Positions 10,974 to 23,209 of a stretch of DNA of 64,000 nucleotides are shown here, in pieces (the first letter of the stretch is position 1; each line of letters starts with the position of its first letter). The notes beneath the pieces are model-generated. The model did not search any database. It saw nothing but the letters and a program-made list of their open reading frames with translations, and was not told the origin of the DNA. Origin of the DNA: Dactylis glomerata. Its lineage: Eukaryota; Streptophyta; Magnoliopsida; Poales; Poaceae. The DNA lies in assembly GCA_007115705.1 (NCBI GenBank), contig QXEO01001135.1, forward strand, positions 868,001-932,000, written 5' to 3'. The position numbers were made by a program, and so were the translations under genes.

Positions 10974-11814
10974 GAGCAATTCTAGCACATCCCTCAAATG
11001 CCCCCGAACTGCAAAATAACCGCTGGTTTGCAGTTTTAGATGAAAAAAGGGCCGGAATAGACCCCCAAATGTGTTCGATCTGCAATTTTTTTTGCAGGCG
11101 CCCCCATGTTTACCCTCCCGACCTGCATATTCCCAGTTTCTTCGACCAAACCGAATGCGACCTACATCCGTGTGAGGCCATGGAACCAATGAAGTTTCAG
11201 CTCCAACCGTCACTGAACCATCGTGGTACTCATCGGAATCTGGCCAAAATTCACCGGAGTTTGCAAAATCCGACCAAAATTGAACGCGAAATGGAGGGAG
11301 CTAGAGCACACCGGTGGTATTCCACCGCTTGGATAGCGCGCGCACCATGGCCGAGCTCCATGTTGGCCTGGCGGAGCTCCATGCCGGCGAGCGGGCACGC
11401 AGCTCCGGCAGGCGGACGCGGAGCTCCATGGAGGCAGGCGGGCGTGCGGCCGTGTGCGATGCCGGTAGACGGGCGGGCGTGCAGCCGCATGCGGTCAGGC
11501 GTGCGGCTCTGACCTCGGGCGCGCTGCTCCGGCGGTTGGGCGCGTGGCTACGACAGGAGGGGGCGAGCGGTGGAAGGCACGCGCGCAGCGGTGGGTGGTC
11601 GGGCAGGCGGCGGGTGGTCGATCAGGCGGCGCATTCACAGGCCTGGGAGAAGATGGAAGAAAAGAAAAAAGAATATTCCTAAGAATATGCTGTTATGCAG
11701 GCTGCGTTGCGGGATCTGTTCTACGCGATTGTTTTCAACCCGCAAATAGTTGATAGAGGTCAAACTAAACTACAATTTGCAGGTTTATGGATAAGAGGTC
11801 TGCTAGAGTTGCTC
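10974..11814. mobile_element. Non-autonomous TIR element with GC-rich interior (PIF/Harbinger-like)
   Basis: The termini are inverted repeats: GAGCAATTCTAGCA on the left and, read from the right end, GAGCAACTCTAGCA. They are flanked by TAA on both sides (10971-10973 and 11815-11817), the target type of PIF/Harbinger elements. The outer 200 bp or so on each side is AT-rich. The centre (about 11290-11650) is strongly GC-rich with repeated GAGCTCCATG and GCGGGCGTGCGGC words, unlike the ends. No transposase is encoded. The interior may be captured gene sequence. Confidence 0.7.
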
Positions 11815-11817
11815 TAA

Positions 11818-12285
11818 CTAATGGAAAAGGAGAGAAGCCTGCAAGTCAGCATACATGTGTATATGATATGTATCTATTTCATAATCAATAGGTTCAGAAA
11901 TATAATCGGAAGGAAAATGTTGTTCTGAATCCGAGCACATATGCTCCTGTTTTCTGGACCGTGCGATCTTGTCAAGATTGTTGGTACAGCCGGTGTTTCC
12001 CCATCGTATCTGCAGTTCCTGTCAAACAATGCTACACTTACGAAAAATTTGTTACGGAAATGCTTTACGGGATGAGGTGGAGAGAGCCCGTTGGTTGCAA
12101 ATCTTTCCTCTCCCATCAATTTAGGAACTCCAATCAATATGTTATCGCCACATCAGCCCGTAACTCAGAGCCTGTAAAAATCAGCTCGTAACTGTAGCAT
12201 TATGTGTTCCTGTCCCACCTCAGTGCGGCATTCATTCCTCCCCAGACAGACATCTCGCTGTACCGGTTCAGTTAGATGGTCACCC
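11818..12285. other. Unassigned stretch between two DNA elements
   Basis: A short plus-strand frame (11961-12191) has no recognisable motif. No gene is supported. Confidence 0.3.
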
Positions 12286-12288
12286 TTA

Positions 12289-12875
12289 GACTAGTCATAG
12301 TGGGAGTAACTTAGGTGGTAACATCACACTTTTCAAGATATAATGGTGACATGGCAGGTCATTAATTGAAGAGAGAGAGACTTGTGGTAACTAGCTATGT
12401 TAGACTACTCACAATGGGAGTATCATAGCTAGTATCATCCACTACATGCATGCAAAAAGCTGATGTGGCACCATAATTAATGAGGAGAGAGGTGAGTGTG
12501 GTATCATATCATGATACTGTATCATAGCACGTCAATTTAGAAAAATTAGTGACAAACACATCTTGTATACATATTTGCATTGAGATTCTATAAAACAATA
12601 AATATGATGGAACTATGATACTACTTTATGATACTATGCATTGTAGGAGTGGTATCATAAACTAGTATCATATACATGATACTAGTGTATGATACTCCCC
12701 ATTGTGACTAGTCTTACCATAGCATCACACACCCCAAAGCAAAATGAGTCTATAACCTAATAAATGACACCTTGCATGACACCACACATAAGTTACTACC
12801 CACTATGAAGGTAGTAACATATACTAGTAACATGTGCATGACACTACTCTAAGTTACTCCCCACTATGATCAGCC
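12289..12875. mobile_element. Tourist-type MITE (outer of a nested pair)
   Basis: The inverted ends are GACTAGTCATAGTGGGAGTAA on the left (first 20 bases diagnostic) and, from the right, GGCTGATCATAGTGGGGAG. TTA duplications lie at 12286-12288 and 12876-12878. TTA targets and this size fit PIF/Harbinger-derived MITEs. It is interrupted by a second MITE at 12403-12713. There is no coding capacity. Confidence 0.85.
12403..12713. mobile_element. Tourist-type MITE nested inside another MITE
   Basis: The ends are GACTACTCACAATGGGAG on the left and, from the right, GACTAGTCACAATGGGGAG. TTA flanks lie at 12400-12402 and 12714-12716. Removing it rejoins the outer element. Its repeated GTATCATA and GATACTA words suggest a strongly folding transcript. 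Confidence 0.85.
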
Positions 12876-12961
12876 TTAGAGCAACCCCCTCCTCCTTACT
12901 ACTCAAGAAGTTTCGTTCCCTGTTTCAAAAAAAAAGTTTCGTTCCCCACTTTTCTTCTAAC

Positions 12962-13298
12962 ATGACTATGTCCACTTCATCTTCAACCTCCAGATCCGCA
13001 CCCATGCAGGTCATCCATCCTCTTGTCCCATGCCCACGCTGCGGATCGAAGATCACCACTGCTATCTGCCGCCATGGTACCGAACACGGTCTTTGGTACT
13101 ACATGTGTGTCCACTACAGCGTAAGTATTTTGTTGATTTATCCTTTTCTTCAGATCTTATGCAAGGTCTTGTTTCTAATCCCTCAAAAATCGACAATTAC
13201 CTGATGAATGATGCGGTTTCTTGGAGTGGCAGGATTCCTACGCAACCAACCTTGAAACCTATCAGCAGCAGGAGATTCAAACGCCGATGCCTGCTTAA
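12962..13298 (+). pseudogene. GRF-type zinc-finger-like gene fragment, two putative exons
   Basis: Exon 1 (12962-13120) encodes 53 residues: a Ser/Thr-rich start, then LVPCPRCGSKI and GLWYYMC. This resembles the CxxC plus aromatic-Cys pattern of small grass GRF zinc-finger proteins. A GTAAGT donor follows at 13121, and a CAG acceptor at 13230-13232 leads in phase to exon 2 (13233-13298, ending QQQEIQTPMPA then stop). Such proteins usually continue to a coiled coil and a C-terminal membrane anchor. A hydrophobic segment does exist at 13517-13750, but in another frame. Function is unknown. It is probably a decayed or mis-modelled gene. Confidence 0.4.
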
Positions 13299-13382
13299 TC
13301 AGTAGATACGAGATCCCTCATGGCACGCCATCATACTACTCATCCACCCCGAGCAGATTCAAGCAGCCCCCCGCTGGTAATC

Positions 13383-13750
13383 AGCAGATTCAAGCTCCTC
13401 CAGCTACTACTCATCCACCCCGAGTAGCCTCTTTCACTATCCATACTCTGACACCAGTTCTGGAGGGCCACCCGGCCCACCCCGTCCAGGAAGCTCCGCC
13501 ACTCGACGAGCAAAAAGTGAATATCGGCGCGCCGCTGGATCCACTCCTTCCTCGTCCCCACTTCAGTTCGTGCCAATATCTCCATCATTTTCAGCAAATT
13601 GGACTATTCGTTGCGCACTCCTCCGACTCTGACATTGCTATGATTGTCCTTGGACTTGTTGTTGTGATGTTAGCAATCCTGTACCTAGGGCACAGAATTT
13701 CCTCCGTCTGTGCGGTCACGGACGGCTGTCCTCCGTACATCACTGTTTGA
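13383..13750 (+). pseudogene. Open frame with one membrane segment, possible 3' exon of the GRF-like gene
   Basis: One frame reads through Pro-rich sequence (IQAPPATTHPPRVAS) to a strongly hydrophobic segment (IAMIVLGLVVVMLAILYLG) near 13635-13693 and stops at 13748. Grass GRF-finger proteins often end in such a segment. It lies one frameshift away from the exon at 13233-13298, so either an intron or a frameshift separates them. I do not recognise it as a separate gene. Confidence 0.35.
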
Positions 13751-14250
13751 TACGCGAGCATTTGTGTCCGGGCACCAAAACGCCTTGTCCAATATAATCA
13801 TGCTACTTAGTGATACTACCACTTTTTTTTGTTCACCCTTATTTCGGATAAGGAAGAGCCATGGCAGGCTGGCAGCAGAGGTTTGATGTTTTCTTGCTAT
13901 TTTGATATGACAATGGTAAACACGCACAGTTGGCTTCTCTTTTTGTGAACATTTCTTAGTTACTAGGATTATGTAAGATATAATTGCCACGACACTTCTG
14001 ATTAATTTCCTCTTTGTGGAGAATTTTGCATATATGCTCAAGATTTTAGCAACGGTTCATTGGATGGCCAGATGTATGCCAGGAGTTTCTTTTTTATAAG
14101 TAGTAAATTCATTTTAATTTTCCGTGTGAAGATGTTTGTTCTACAAAGAAGAAAATGGATTTACATTTCCTGAATGTTCCATAAAGGAAAATTTAGGTCT
14201 TTAATTATGTTTAATTATAGGAAAGCGAGCAAGAGTTTATGAGATCTTGG
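13751..14250. other. Unassigned stretch
   Basis: AT-rich sequence with no supported coding region. Its right edge is where similarity to the internal 3' region of the gypsy element begins (about 14250-14330). Confidence 0.3.
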
Positions 14251-16003
14251 CTTCAGAAAGGAAATTAAACAATGGGCTTGGAATGGTTTGAAATGCCATG
14301 CATAGGAATTTATAGTGGACTCTTTAAAATAACTTTGGTTTTTGGGAGTTGGATGCACGAGTAGAGCTCATATTCAGTACAGATGTAGGCTAACAAAAGA
14401 CTGGGAGCGACCAACTAAGAGAGCAATAACAGCTATAATCATGCATAGTGACAAAAAATTATTAATCAAAGCATAAAGTGATATTACAAGTCAAAAACTG
14501 AATGATCATAGAGGCTTGAGGCGACTGGTTTATAGTCATAACATGCTGTAAGCATGCGCCAAGTCAACCCAAGTAAAGCATCAAAGGAGAATACCACAAT
14601 ATTATGCTTTTATATGATAAAAACAACGCATGATTCTTTCAATGGCACATTAAGCACTCTCAGTTATTTGAGACAAGTCATGCTACAACAATAACTACTA
14701 AGCATATAATCAAAATAATATCTAGAATGACATGCTAAAGTCTAAGCCACAGTCTAAACAAGCTCTCTTTTGCACCACTATAAGCATGAAACATTTTACT
14801 CTTTTCCAACACCAATCAACCTATTTGAAACAACTCTCAAAGATAAAAAATCAACAAAGACCAGAGGTCTAAACGCACCTAACTACAAAGAACTAACAAG
14901 TTCTGAATAAAAATAAAGGTGAAAAACAAAAGCTAAATGCAGTACTAGCACAAGAGAACACTCGCAGAACGATAAGAATGAAAACTAGAGTATTCTAGGC
15001 ATTGAAAACGGAGTGTGTCTTCTCCAAAATAAATATGCTAGGGTCCAACTATTTATTATAGCAAACAAAACAAAAGAAAACTGAAAGCAAAAATAAAGAC
15101 GTTCCAAGAAAAACACATACCATATGAAGCAATAAAAATATAGTGTCTTGAAAGATGACCTGATATTTTTGTTGATGAAGAAGGGGGTGCCTTGGGCATC
15201 CCCAAGCTTTGACGCTTGTACTTCCTGGATATTTCTTGGGGTGACATGGGCATCACCAAGCTTGAGCTTTTGTCCATCCCTCATCTCATCTCATCATTAA
15301 CCTTTCCCTACACTTGAAAACTTCCTTCATACAAAACTTCACACAATTCTCATTGGCAACATTAGTTTATGCAAGATAGTAGATCCACTTTTGGTTCAGT
15401 TTTAACTCAAGTACAACATCTATTAAAACATTAGATACTTTAGCAACTTCTTCTTAAAGTTTCGTGATCAAAAGAACTCAAAAAGAAAGAGATCAAGAGG
15501 CAAATGCAAATAGCGGCATAAATCTGTCAAAACAGAACAGCAGGTAAAGATCGATTTTTTCAAAAATCTTCAGTTGCTAAAATCGAAAAGTGAAAAACTA
15601 ACGAAAGTTAGATAATAACCTGGGGCATGTGTACAAAAAATTGTAGATCAATACGACATTTTGGGATTTTTCATGACTTTTTAAAGCGAAGCGCAGAAAT
15701 CTGTTTCGGGACATCAACTTCCCCAAATCATACCTTCTTCCTATTAGAGGCTATTCTTGGAACAAAAACGAAATAAAAAGGATAAGGAGAGGTTGTTACA
15801 GTAGTAACAACTTCCAAGACTCAATCAAAAGAAAAATTACTGAAAGAAAACCTGGGTTATCTCCCAAGAGTGCTGTTCTTGAACGCCTTTCAGCTAGACG
15901 CAGAAATTAAGAATTAAGTATTTTCAAGTGAAGAAGCATCAAGAACATAATTTGTTCTAATGATAGAATCAAAAGGTAGCTTTTTTCTCTTTCTAGGTAA
16001 GTG

Positions 16004-17949
16004 TTACATACCTTTCTTGAGAGGGAATTGATATCTAATAGTACCTTCTTTCATATCAATAATAGCACCAACAATTCTAAGAAAAGGTCTTCCCAAAATA
16101 ATGGGACAAGAAGCATTGCATTCAATATCCAAAACAAGGAAATCAACGGGAACAAGGTTATTGTTAACCATAATAATAACATCATTAATCCTCCCCAAAG
16201 GTTTCTTCTTAGCAATATAACCAGGAGGAACATCCAAATAACAATTTTCTAAAGGTGGTAAACCAAGCATATCATAAATTTTCTAGGCATAACAGAAATA
16301 CTGGCACCAAGGTCACATAAAGCATTACAATCAAAATCATTCACTTTCATCTTAATGATGGGCTCCCAACCATCTTCTAACTTTCTAGGAACAAAAACTT
16401 TTTGTTTTAACTTCTCCTCTCTAATTTGCATGAGAGCATTTGTAATATGTTTTGTAAAAGCCATATTCATAGCACTAGCATTAGGACTTCTAGCAAGCTT
16501 TTCTAAGATCATAATTACTTCATAGATATTGCAACCATCAAGATCAAAGTCATTATTATCAAAGGTAGTAGGACCATTGTCTCCCATACTCCGAAAAATT
16601 TTAGCACTTCTTTTAGAAAAAGTTTCAGTAGTCTTAGGCAATTTTGCAGAAGGAGTGGGGACTTTTTCAACACCAATCACAGTAGGAGGTTTGCTAGCAT
16701 TTGAAACTCCAACATTACTAGTGGTGGTAATGGTACAAACTTTAGTCATACTATTCTTTCTAGCAATTTCATCCTCTCTTTCCCACCTAGCATGCAATTC
16801 TGCTAACATCCTAACATTGTCATCAATTCTAACTTGAATGGTATTCAAAGTCTTGCTTTCTTTAACATCATGAGGCATAACCTTTAATTTCAGAAGTTCA
16901 ACATCAAGAGCAAGGCTATCAACTTTAGAAGCAAGAACATCAATTTTACCAAACTTTTCCTCAACAGATTTATTAAAAGCAGATTGTTTACTGATAAAGT
17001 CTTTAAGCATGATTTGAAGATCAGAGGGTGCACTCCTATTGTTGTTGTATGAATTACCATAACCATTACCATTAGTACAAGGATATGGCCTATAATTGTT
17101 GCTACCAACATTATTCCTATAAGCATTATTGTTGAAATTATTATTTCTAATGAAGTTCACATCAACATGCTCTTCTTGAGCAACCAAAGAGGCTATAGGA
17201 ACATTATTAGGATCAGTATGACCTTTACCATTAACAAGCATAGACATAATGGTATCAATCTTATCACTCAAGGAAGAGGTTTCTTCAACAGAATTTACCT
17301 TCTTACATTGTGGAGCTCTCTCGGTGTGCCATTCAGAATAATTTATCATCATATTATCAAGGAGCTTTATTGCGGTGCCCAAGGTGATAGACATAAAGGT
17401 ACCTCCAGCAGGTGAATCCAGAAGGTTTCTTGAAGAAAAATCCAGTCCTGCATAAAAGGTTTGGATGATCATCCAAATAATCAGTCCATGAGTGGGACAA
17501 TTCTTTATCAAAGATTTCATTCTTTCCCAAGCTTGAGCAACATGTTCATTATCAAACTGTTTAAACTTCATTATGTCACTTCTCAAGGATATAATCTTAG
17601 CAGGAGGATAATATTTTCCAATAAAAGCATCTTTGCATTTAACCCAAGAATCAATACTATTTCTAGGCAAAGATAGCAACCAATCTTTAGCTCTTCCTCT
17701 CAAAGAGAAAGGAAACAATTTAAGCTTAATAATATCTCCATCTACATCTTTATATTTTTGCATCTCACATAGCTCAACAAAATTATTGAGGTGAGCAGCA
17801 GCATCATCAGTACTAACACCAGAAAATTGCTCTTTCATAACAAGATTTAACAAAGCAGGTTTAATTTCATAGAAAGTTGCTTCAGGAGCAGGTGGCACAA
17901 TAGGTGTGCAGATGAAATCATTGTTGTTTGTGCTAGTAAAGTCACACAA
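16004..17949 (-). pseudogene. gag-protease of a gypsy retrotransposon, one frameshift
   Basis: The first frame (17949-16249, 566 aa) has a retrotransposon gag domain at about residues 30-200 (LRGRAKDWLLSLP, then FIGKYYPPAKI), an Asn-rich linker at about 285-320, a coiled-coil-like segment, and the start of an aspartic protease (CNALCDLGASISVMP). Asp-Leu-Gly stands where Asp-Thr/Ser-Gly is usual. A one-base shift near 16265 moves to a second frame (16270-16004) with the rest of the protease (ILGRPFLR). Gag forms the particle and the protease would cleave it. No RT follows. Confidence 0.85.
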
Positions 17950-18139
17950 CTTAGTGTTCTCAGATTACTCATTTTAGCAACATTAAAACAGACAAACAAA
18001 AATAACAACTATAAAAGGAACTAATTTTTTTGTATTTTTGATAAAAGAAGTAAACAAAACTAAGCAAAGAAACTAAGCAAAACAATAACAAAGTAAAAAG
18101 ATTGGAAGTGAGAGACTCCCCTTGCAGAAATCCTCTTTC

Positions 18140-18157
18140 TCCCCGGCAACGGCGCCA
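18140..18157 (-). other. Primer-binding site
   Basis: The minus strand reads TGGCGCCGTTGCCGGGGA, 11 bp after the LTR end. This tRNA-complementary site is characteristic of many grass gypsy elements and sets the element's orientation. Confidence 0.85.
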
Positions 18158-18168
18158 GAAAACAGTCT

Positions 18169-19782
18169 TGATGTCTCAAAGGACCCATTGGGAAACCCCA
18201 AGAGGAAGGTATGATGAGCACAACAGTAAGTTTTCCCTCAATATGAAACCAAAGTTTAATCGACCAGTAGGAGAAAGAAATCACTTCTGAAGGTTGTTGC
18301 TAGTTGGCGCCAGAAGACAGTTGATGGCGCGGTGTCGGCGCCAGCAACAACATGGAACCTGCACACAACACAACCAAAATACTTTGCCCCAATTTACAGT
18401 GAGGTTGTCAGTCTCACTAGTTTGCTGAAAACAAAGGATTAAACGTACAGTGTGAAAGGAGATGTTTGTTTGCAATGAAGTAAAATAATATTTGCGGAAA
18501 GTAAACAGTTCTTGTAGTAGATGGTAATATAAATGTAAAAGAATGGACTGAGGTCCATAGTTCACTAGAGGTGTCTCTCCATAAAGATATAACATGCTGG
18601 GTAAATAAATTACAGTTGGGCAATTGACAAAATAGAGAATGCATAACAATGCATGTACATGTCATGAAGATCACTATGAGATTCATTTGGGCATTACAAC
18701 ATAATACAAAGACCATAATCCAACTGCATCTATGACTAATAATCCACCCGCAGGATATCATCCAAAAAACCTTTGGGTATTAAGTTGCAAGCAACAGATT
18801 ATTGCATTAAGCAAAGTGTGTAATGTAAATAATACAATTATCCTTGAACAAAAGATTATTGTTTTCTCCCTAGTAGCAACAGCACATCTACAACCTTAGA
18901 AGCTATTGTCACTCTCCCAGATTACTAGAGGCATGAACCCACTATAGAGCATAAATACTCCCTCTTAGAGTCACAAGCATCTACTTGGCCAAAGTATCTA
19001 CTAGCAACGGAGAGCATGCAAGAGCACAAATAACATAGACATGATAAATCAACAATCAACTTGACATAGTAATCAATATTCATCGGATCCCAACAAACAC
19101 AACATGTAGAATTACATAAAGATGATCTTGATCATGTAGGTGGCTCACAAGATCTAAGCATGGAGGCGCATGGAGGAGAAGACAACCATCTAGCTACTTC
19201 TATGGACCCGTAGTCCATGGGTGAAGTACTCACGCATCACTCCGGTGGCAGGCATGGCGATGAGGAAGGCCTCCGGTGATTCCCCTCTCTGGTAGGATGC
19301 CGGGAAGAGCTTCTGGACCCTCCCGAACTAGGGTCGACAACAGCGGTGGCTTACAGTACTTTTTGTGGATAGAGGCTCGGGCCCCTAGGGTTTTCCCGAT
19401 GAAGTGAATTTATAGGCACAGGGGCGATGTCAGATGGTGGCCGAGGGGCCCACACCAAGGCCTAGCGCGACCAGGGGTAGGCTGCGCCACGCCATGGTGC
19501 GGCCGCCTCCTGGCTCTTCGCTGTCTCTCCTTTGGACTCCGTCTTCATGTTAGGTAAATAGGAAGTTCGGCTTTTGTTTCGTCCAATTCTGAGAATATTT
19601 CCTGTATACCTTTCCTGAAATACAAAAACAGCAGAAAACAGGAACTGGCACTGTGGCATCTTGTTAATAGGTTAGTTCTAGAAAATGCATAAAAACGCCA
19701 CGAAGTGTAAACAAAACATAAAGCAATTGGTGTAAAACAAGCATGGAGCATCAAAAATTATAGATACGTTTGCAACGTATCA
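18169..19782 (-). repeat. 5' LTR, TGATACGTCTC family
   Basis: It is about 1614 bp, from TGATACGTTGC (19782) to GAGACATCA (18169). A TATA box (GCCTATAAATTC on the minus strand) is at about 19405-19420. It is clearly related to the copies at 2679, 7813-9246 and 44770-46329 but differs from each. Confidence 0.85.
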
Positions 19783-19786
19783 CGTC

Positions 19787-20067
19787 TCACAGTTACAGAA
19801 ATGCTTAAAAGTACCAGAAGAACCTTTGAGTTATACAGAATAAGAACTTAAGCCAGATTTATGAAGAAAAACCAACAAAGATTCTTTATGATAATTGGAA
19901 ACAGCTCGGAATTAGGGTAATAAAGTATTGTCAAGTACACTAGAAACACCATCCCGAGAGAGAATCCACATGGGAGAAAGAGAACGTTTTACACAGGGAT
20001 TATCCTTATCTCTTCAGGTACTTAATTCCAGCAACTTTGAGACGAAGTTCTTATAAGGGGGAGAGGA
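19787..20067 (+). pseudogene. C-terminal pol with chromodomain of a chromovirus (gypsy)
   Basis: Fragments of one protein can be followed across frames: VSQLQKCLKVP (end of integrase), then HHPERESTWEKEN and DYPYLF, the end of a chromodomain-type tail. Chromodomains in these elements guide insertion to chromatin. A stop and frame changes show decay. The upstream pol is absent because the minus-strand gypsy element lies at its left edge. The polypurine tract ATAAGGGGGAGAGGA and the LTR follow at once. Confidence 0.75.
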
Positions 20068-23000
20068 TGTAACATCCCGACATTGAGGAGCCGGGAAAGG
20101 GGTAGATTTAAGTTTTGTAAATTGCATTCCTGTTTCCAAAAGGGTGAAATTGCAAAAACCCTATTTTGTTTAGGTTCATTATGTGAAGTTTGACTAGAGA
20201 TCATTTTGCATCCCTGGAATTTGAATCAAATATCAAATTTGAAATTTTGAACTTAACAAAGTTTGAGGGGTAAACATTAGTACAAACAAATCTCACTAAA
20301 ATAAAGTTCAAAACTTCAATAACAAGCATTGATGATCAATTAAGTTGATTGAGTTCAAATTCGAAATTTTGATTTAAATTTAATTAGAATTAAATAATTA
20401 TGGCCAAGTTCAAATAATTCTCAAGAATTATAGAATATCATAAAAATATGAGACAAGTTGCATAAGATAGATAAAAGTAATCTTTATTACATGGAATCAT
20501 GTACATGTACATTTACACACCACATAGTGGTTAGATTACAAAAATATGAAAAAGAAAATTAAAAGAAGAAAACCTAGACTACACCTATCTACTATCTTGA
20601 TCATCTTCTTATCTTCTTCTTTTCTTCACCTACAACCAGAAAACACTAGGGAAACTTTTGGTTAAAGTTTAAAATGTTGGTTTGACCTCGGGTCAACCAT
20701 TTTGATTTGGAATCCAAATTTATCAAAATCCAGAAACTAGTTCTGGATTTGAATAGCTAGGGAAGTAAGCAAATCAAATCAAATATTCAAGTTTGAGACA
20801 GAACTAGTATAGCAGCAGCAAGAAGAAGAAATCAAGTAGGCCATCTAGATGACCTAGTTAAATCTAGGAAAATACTTTAGACAAAAGTGTGACAGTAGAT
20901 AAACTCACATTAGCATTTAGTATAATTCAAAAAAGGGAATATGAAGAATTAAGAACCAAATCATCAAAAATACCCTAGCCAGGATTCCATATTAAATCCA
21001 ACTCAAAGAAATATAGCCAACATTTAAAAAATCAAGACCTTGCTAATCAAGATTAGCAAGTTATTAGCATCTAGATTGAGCCATAGATCAAAATCATCAC
21101 CTCTTTAGCATCTAGAGATGGAAAATATCTCAGAAAGCACAAATGAAATAATCAGAAGTAAAGATTTAGCAAAATTATTAGTGAAAACAATGTCAAATTC
21201 AAGTGTGATTAGCAGATACATGATTTCTATGTATCTAGACTAGAATCCAACACAGAGAGAAGGTTTGGAACAGTGCTTAAGCACCTTAGTCACCAAATGC
21301 ATGCAAATAGGTGTCAACACCATAGTGAATCCTCAACACTATAAATACCTCCTGAATCCACATGTTTTCACTCACAAATTTTCTCAGAGCAGCTCATAAG
21401 AACACCTTGAGGATAGAGGCTAGAGGTTAAGAACAAAAGCTCACCAAATCTTCCAAGCCAGAGGCTAGGAGTGAGAAAAGGAGAAATCTCACCATTGGTG
21501 AGTAGCCCAAACCTTAAATTACACACTAGTAGTTAGGAGAAGGACCAGAGCAAGGAGGTGTTGTCCAAGCTGATCTCAAGCTCAACCAAGGCAGAGGAGC
21601 ACTGCCCAAGCTCATCTCAAATTCATCCCGGGCAGAGAAGTGCTGCCCAATCATCACCAAGCACACTTTGGAAACTCCAAAGGTGTATGAGCACTTGCTC
21701 AAGCAAAGAACTTTAATTTCTCATGATGTACTGTCAAGCTAACTGACAAAACACTAAATGCAAGTTCAGATTTTATGTTTCCAAGCAATTAAACTAGAGT
21801 CACAAGCACTGATAGTGAACAAGCATAGTATTAAGAGGAGTAGAAACATAGGAAAACACTCCATAGCTCACTGATAGCTCAGAAATATTGTAAAATTTAG
21901 AGTATGGATGTCATAGTGAGCAATCAAGCTCAAGTACTCATTCCTAGAATTATACAAGACACTAGTGAGCACATTAACACTAGCTAGATCATCTCAAACT
22001 ATCCAAGCATCAAGGAACCGAAGAATTGCTTCAGTACACCGAACCCCTAGAATTCTCATTTTGGGGAAACCAAGGGGAGATGCTGGAGGAGCAAGAGAGC
22101 ACTCGAGAGAGGAGAGAGTAGATCACACTTACTTGATTAGAAGGAGCCAAGCTCCAGTAGAGGGTGAGTTCATCGGCTCACCGAAATGGAAACCCTAGCG
22201 GATCCGGAGGGGAAGCGCAAGGGCACGACCGAGCACCCCAGCTCAATTCCATCGGTGAATTGATGGAGCAGAAGGAGGCGGTCAGTTTGGCGGCAACAGC
22301 GAGGCCAGAGGTGGCCAAAAACAGCCCGAGGTGGCCAAAAACGGCCAGGACACGTCGGTGGGGGCGCAAGCGACATGGTCGCCCTGGTCGTCACGGGAGT
22401 GAGCGAGAGGGGAGGGGGTGTAGACGGTTCAGTTCGACCAAACTGTTTCGGTCGGTTTGACCGCTGGGTTTAGATGTAATTTCTATTTAACCCAGGGGCT
22501 TAACTGTAAAACTACATTAACTTTTTAAATAGGAGTCCAAAAATTATGAAAAATATATTTTTGGAAAGCTAAAAATATAACTAACTCAAATATGTTAATA
22601 GTTGAACTTGTTTAAGATAAAAATATCTAACCATTGTTTTGTTGATAAATAAGATGAAAAACATAAACGATTATTCAAATAATCCTCAAAACACTTTTAA
22701 CAATAAGAAAATTTCTTGAATGGTATTTTATCACTTGTGTGAATTTTTGAAAACAAAAATTTCAATTAGGTCTTTGATAAATGACTTGGGTATTAATAAA
22801 GTACCAAAAGAAAATAAAAACAAGAATAATACTTTCCCAAATTTTGGAGATATTATTTTAAATTAAAGAGTACCATTTTGGATATGTGAATATTCAAAAT
22901 AGTATATGAATTGAAATCAACTTAAGAAGAATATATTGGAATTTCTTCTGAGTTTGCAATATATCCGTCTTTGTAGTATAGAACGATTTTTCACAAAGTT

Positions 23001-23200
23001 CTAGCTATCCGAGATCCTTCTGGTGGCTCATAGCTTATCCGGTTGTTCGATCAACGATGTGCTTCAGTTCAATCGGTCTTTCTATAGATTATCCTGCAAT
23101 GTTTCTATTGTACCACTCTGAGGGATGTGATATTTATGAAAGGGGACTTTTGTGAGTATTTTATCAATGACTTGTACACTACACATGCAGTGGTGTGCTA
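20068..23200 (+). repeat. 3' LTR of the chromovirus (3' limit uncertain)
   Basis: It starts TGTAACATCCCGACATTG directly after the purine tract at about 20053-20067. A TATA box (ACTATAAATACC) lies near 21340. Short frames at about 21965-22460 sit in the transcribed leader and look non-coding. The right limit is not clear. Copia LTR sequence is recognisable from about 23210, so the LTR ends at or before that point and may be truncated there. Confidence 0.65.
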
Positions 23201-23209
23201 GATCACCGC

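Larger units (their letters stand above)
14250..19782 (-). mobile_element. Gypsy element with 5' LTR and gag-protease, lacking RT/integrase and 3' LTR
   Basis: On the minus strand the order is LTR (19782-18169), primer-binding site (18157-18140), gag and protease (17949-16004), then directly a post-integrase type non-coding region. The last matches the plus-strand element at 1-1400. No RT, RNase H or integrase lies between, although these normally take about 3 kb. The 3' LTR is missing because the element is cut at about 14250. It inserted into the pol tail of a chromovirus whose remainder starts at 19787. Confidence 0.85.

Noticed and set aside
22164..22460. ORF in the chromovirus LTR
   Set aside because: It sits in the transcribed leader of the LTR, with overlapping open frames on both strands in GC-rich DNA.
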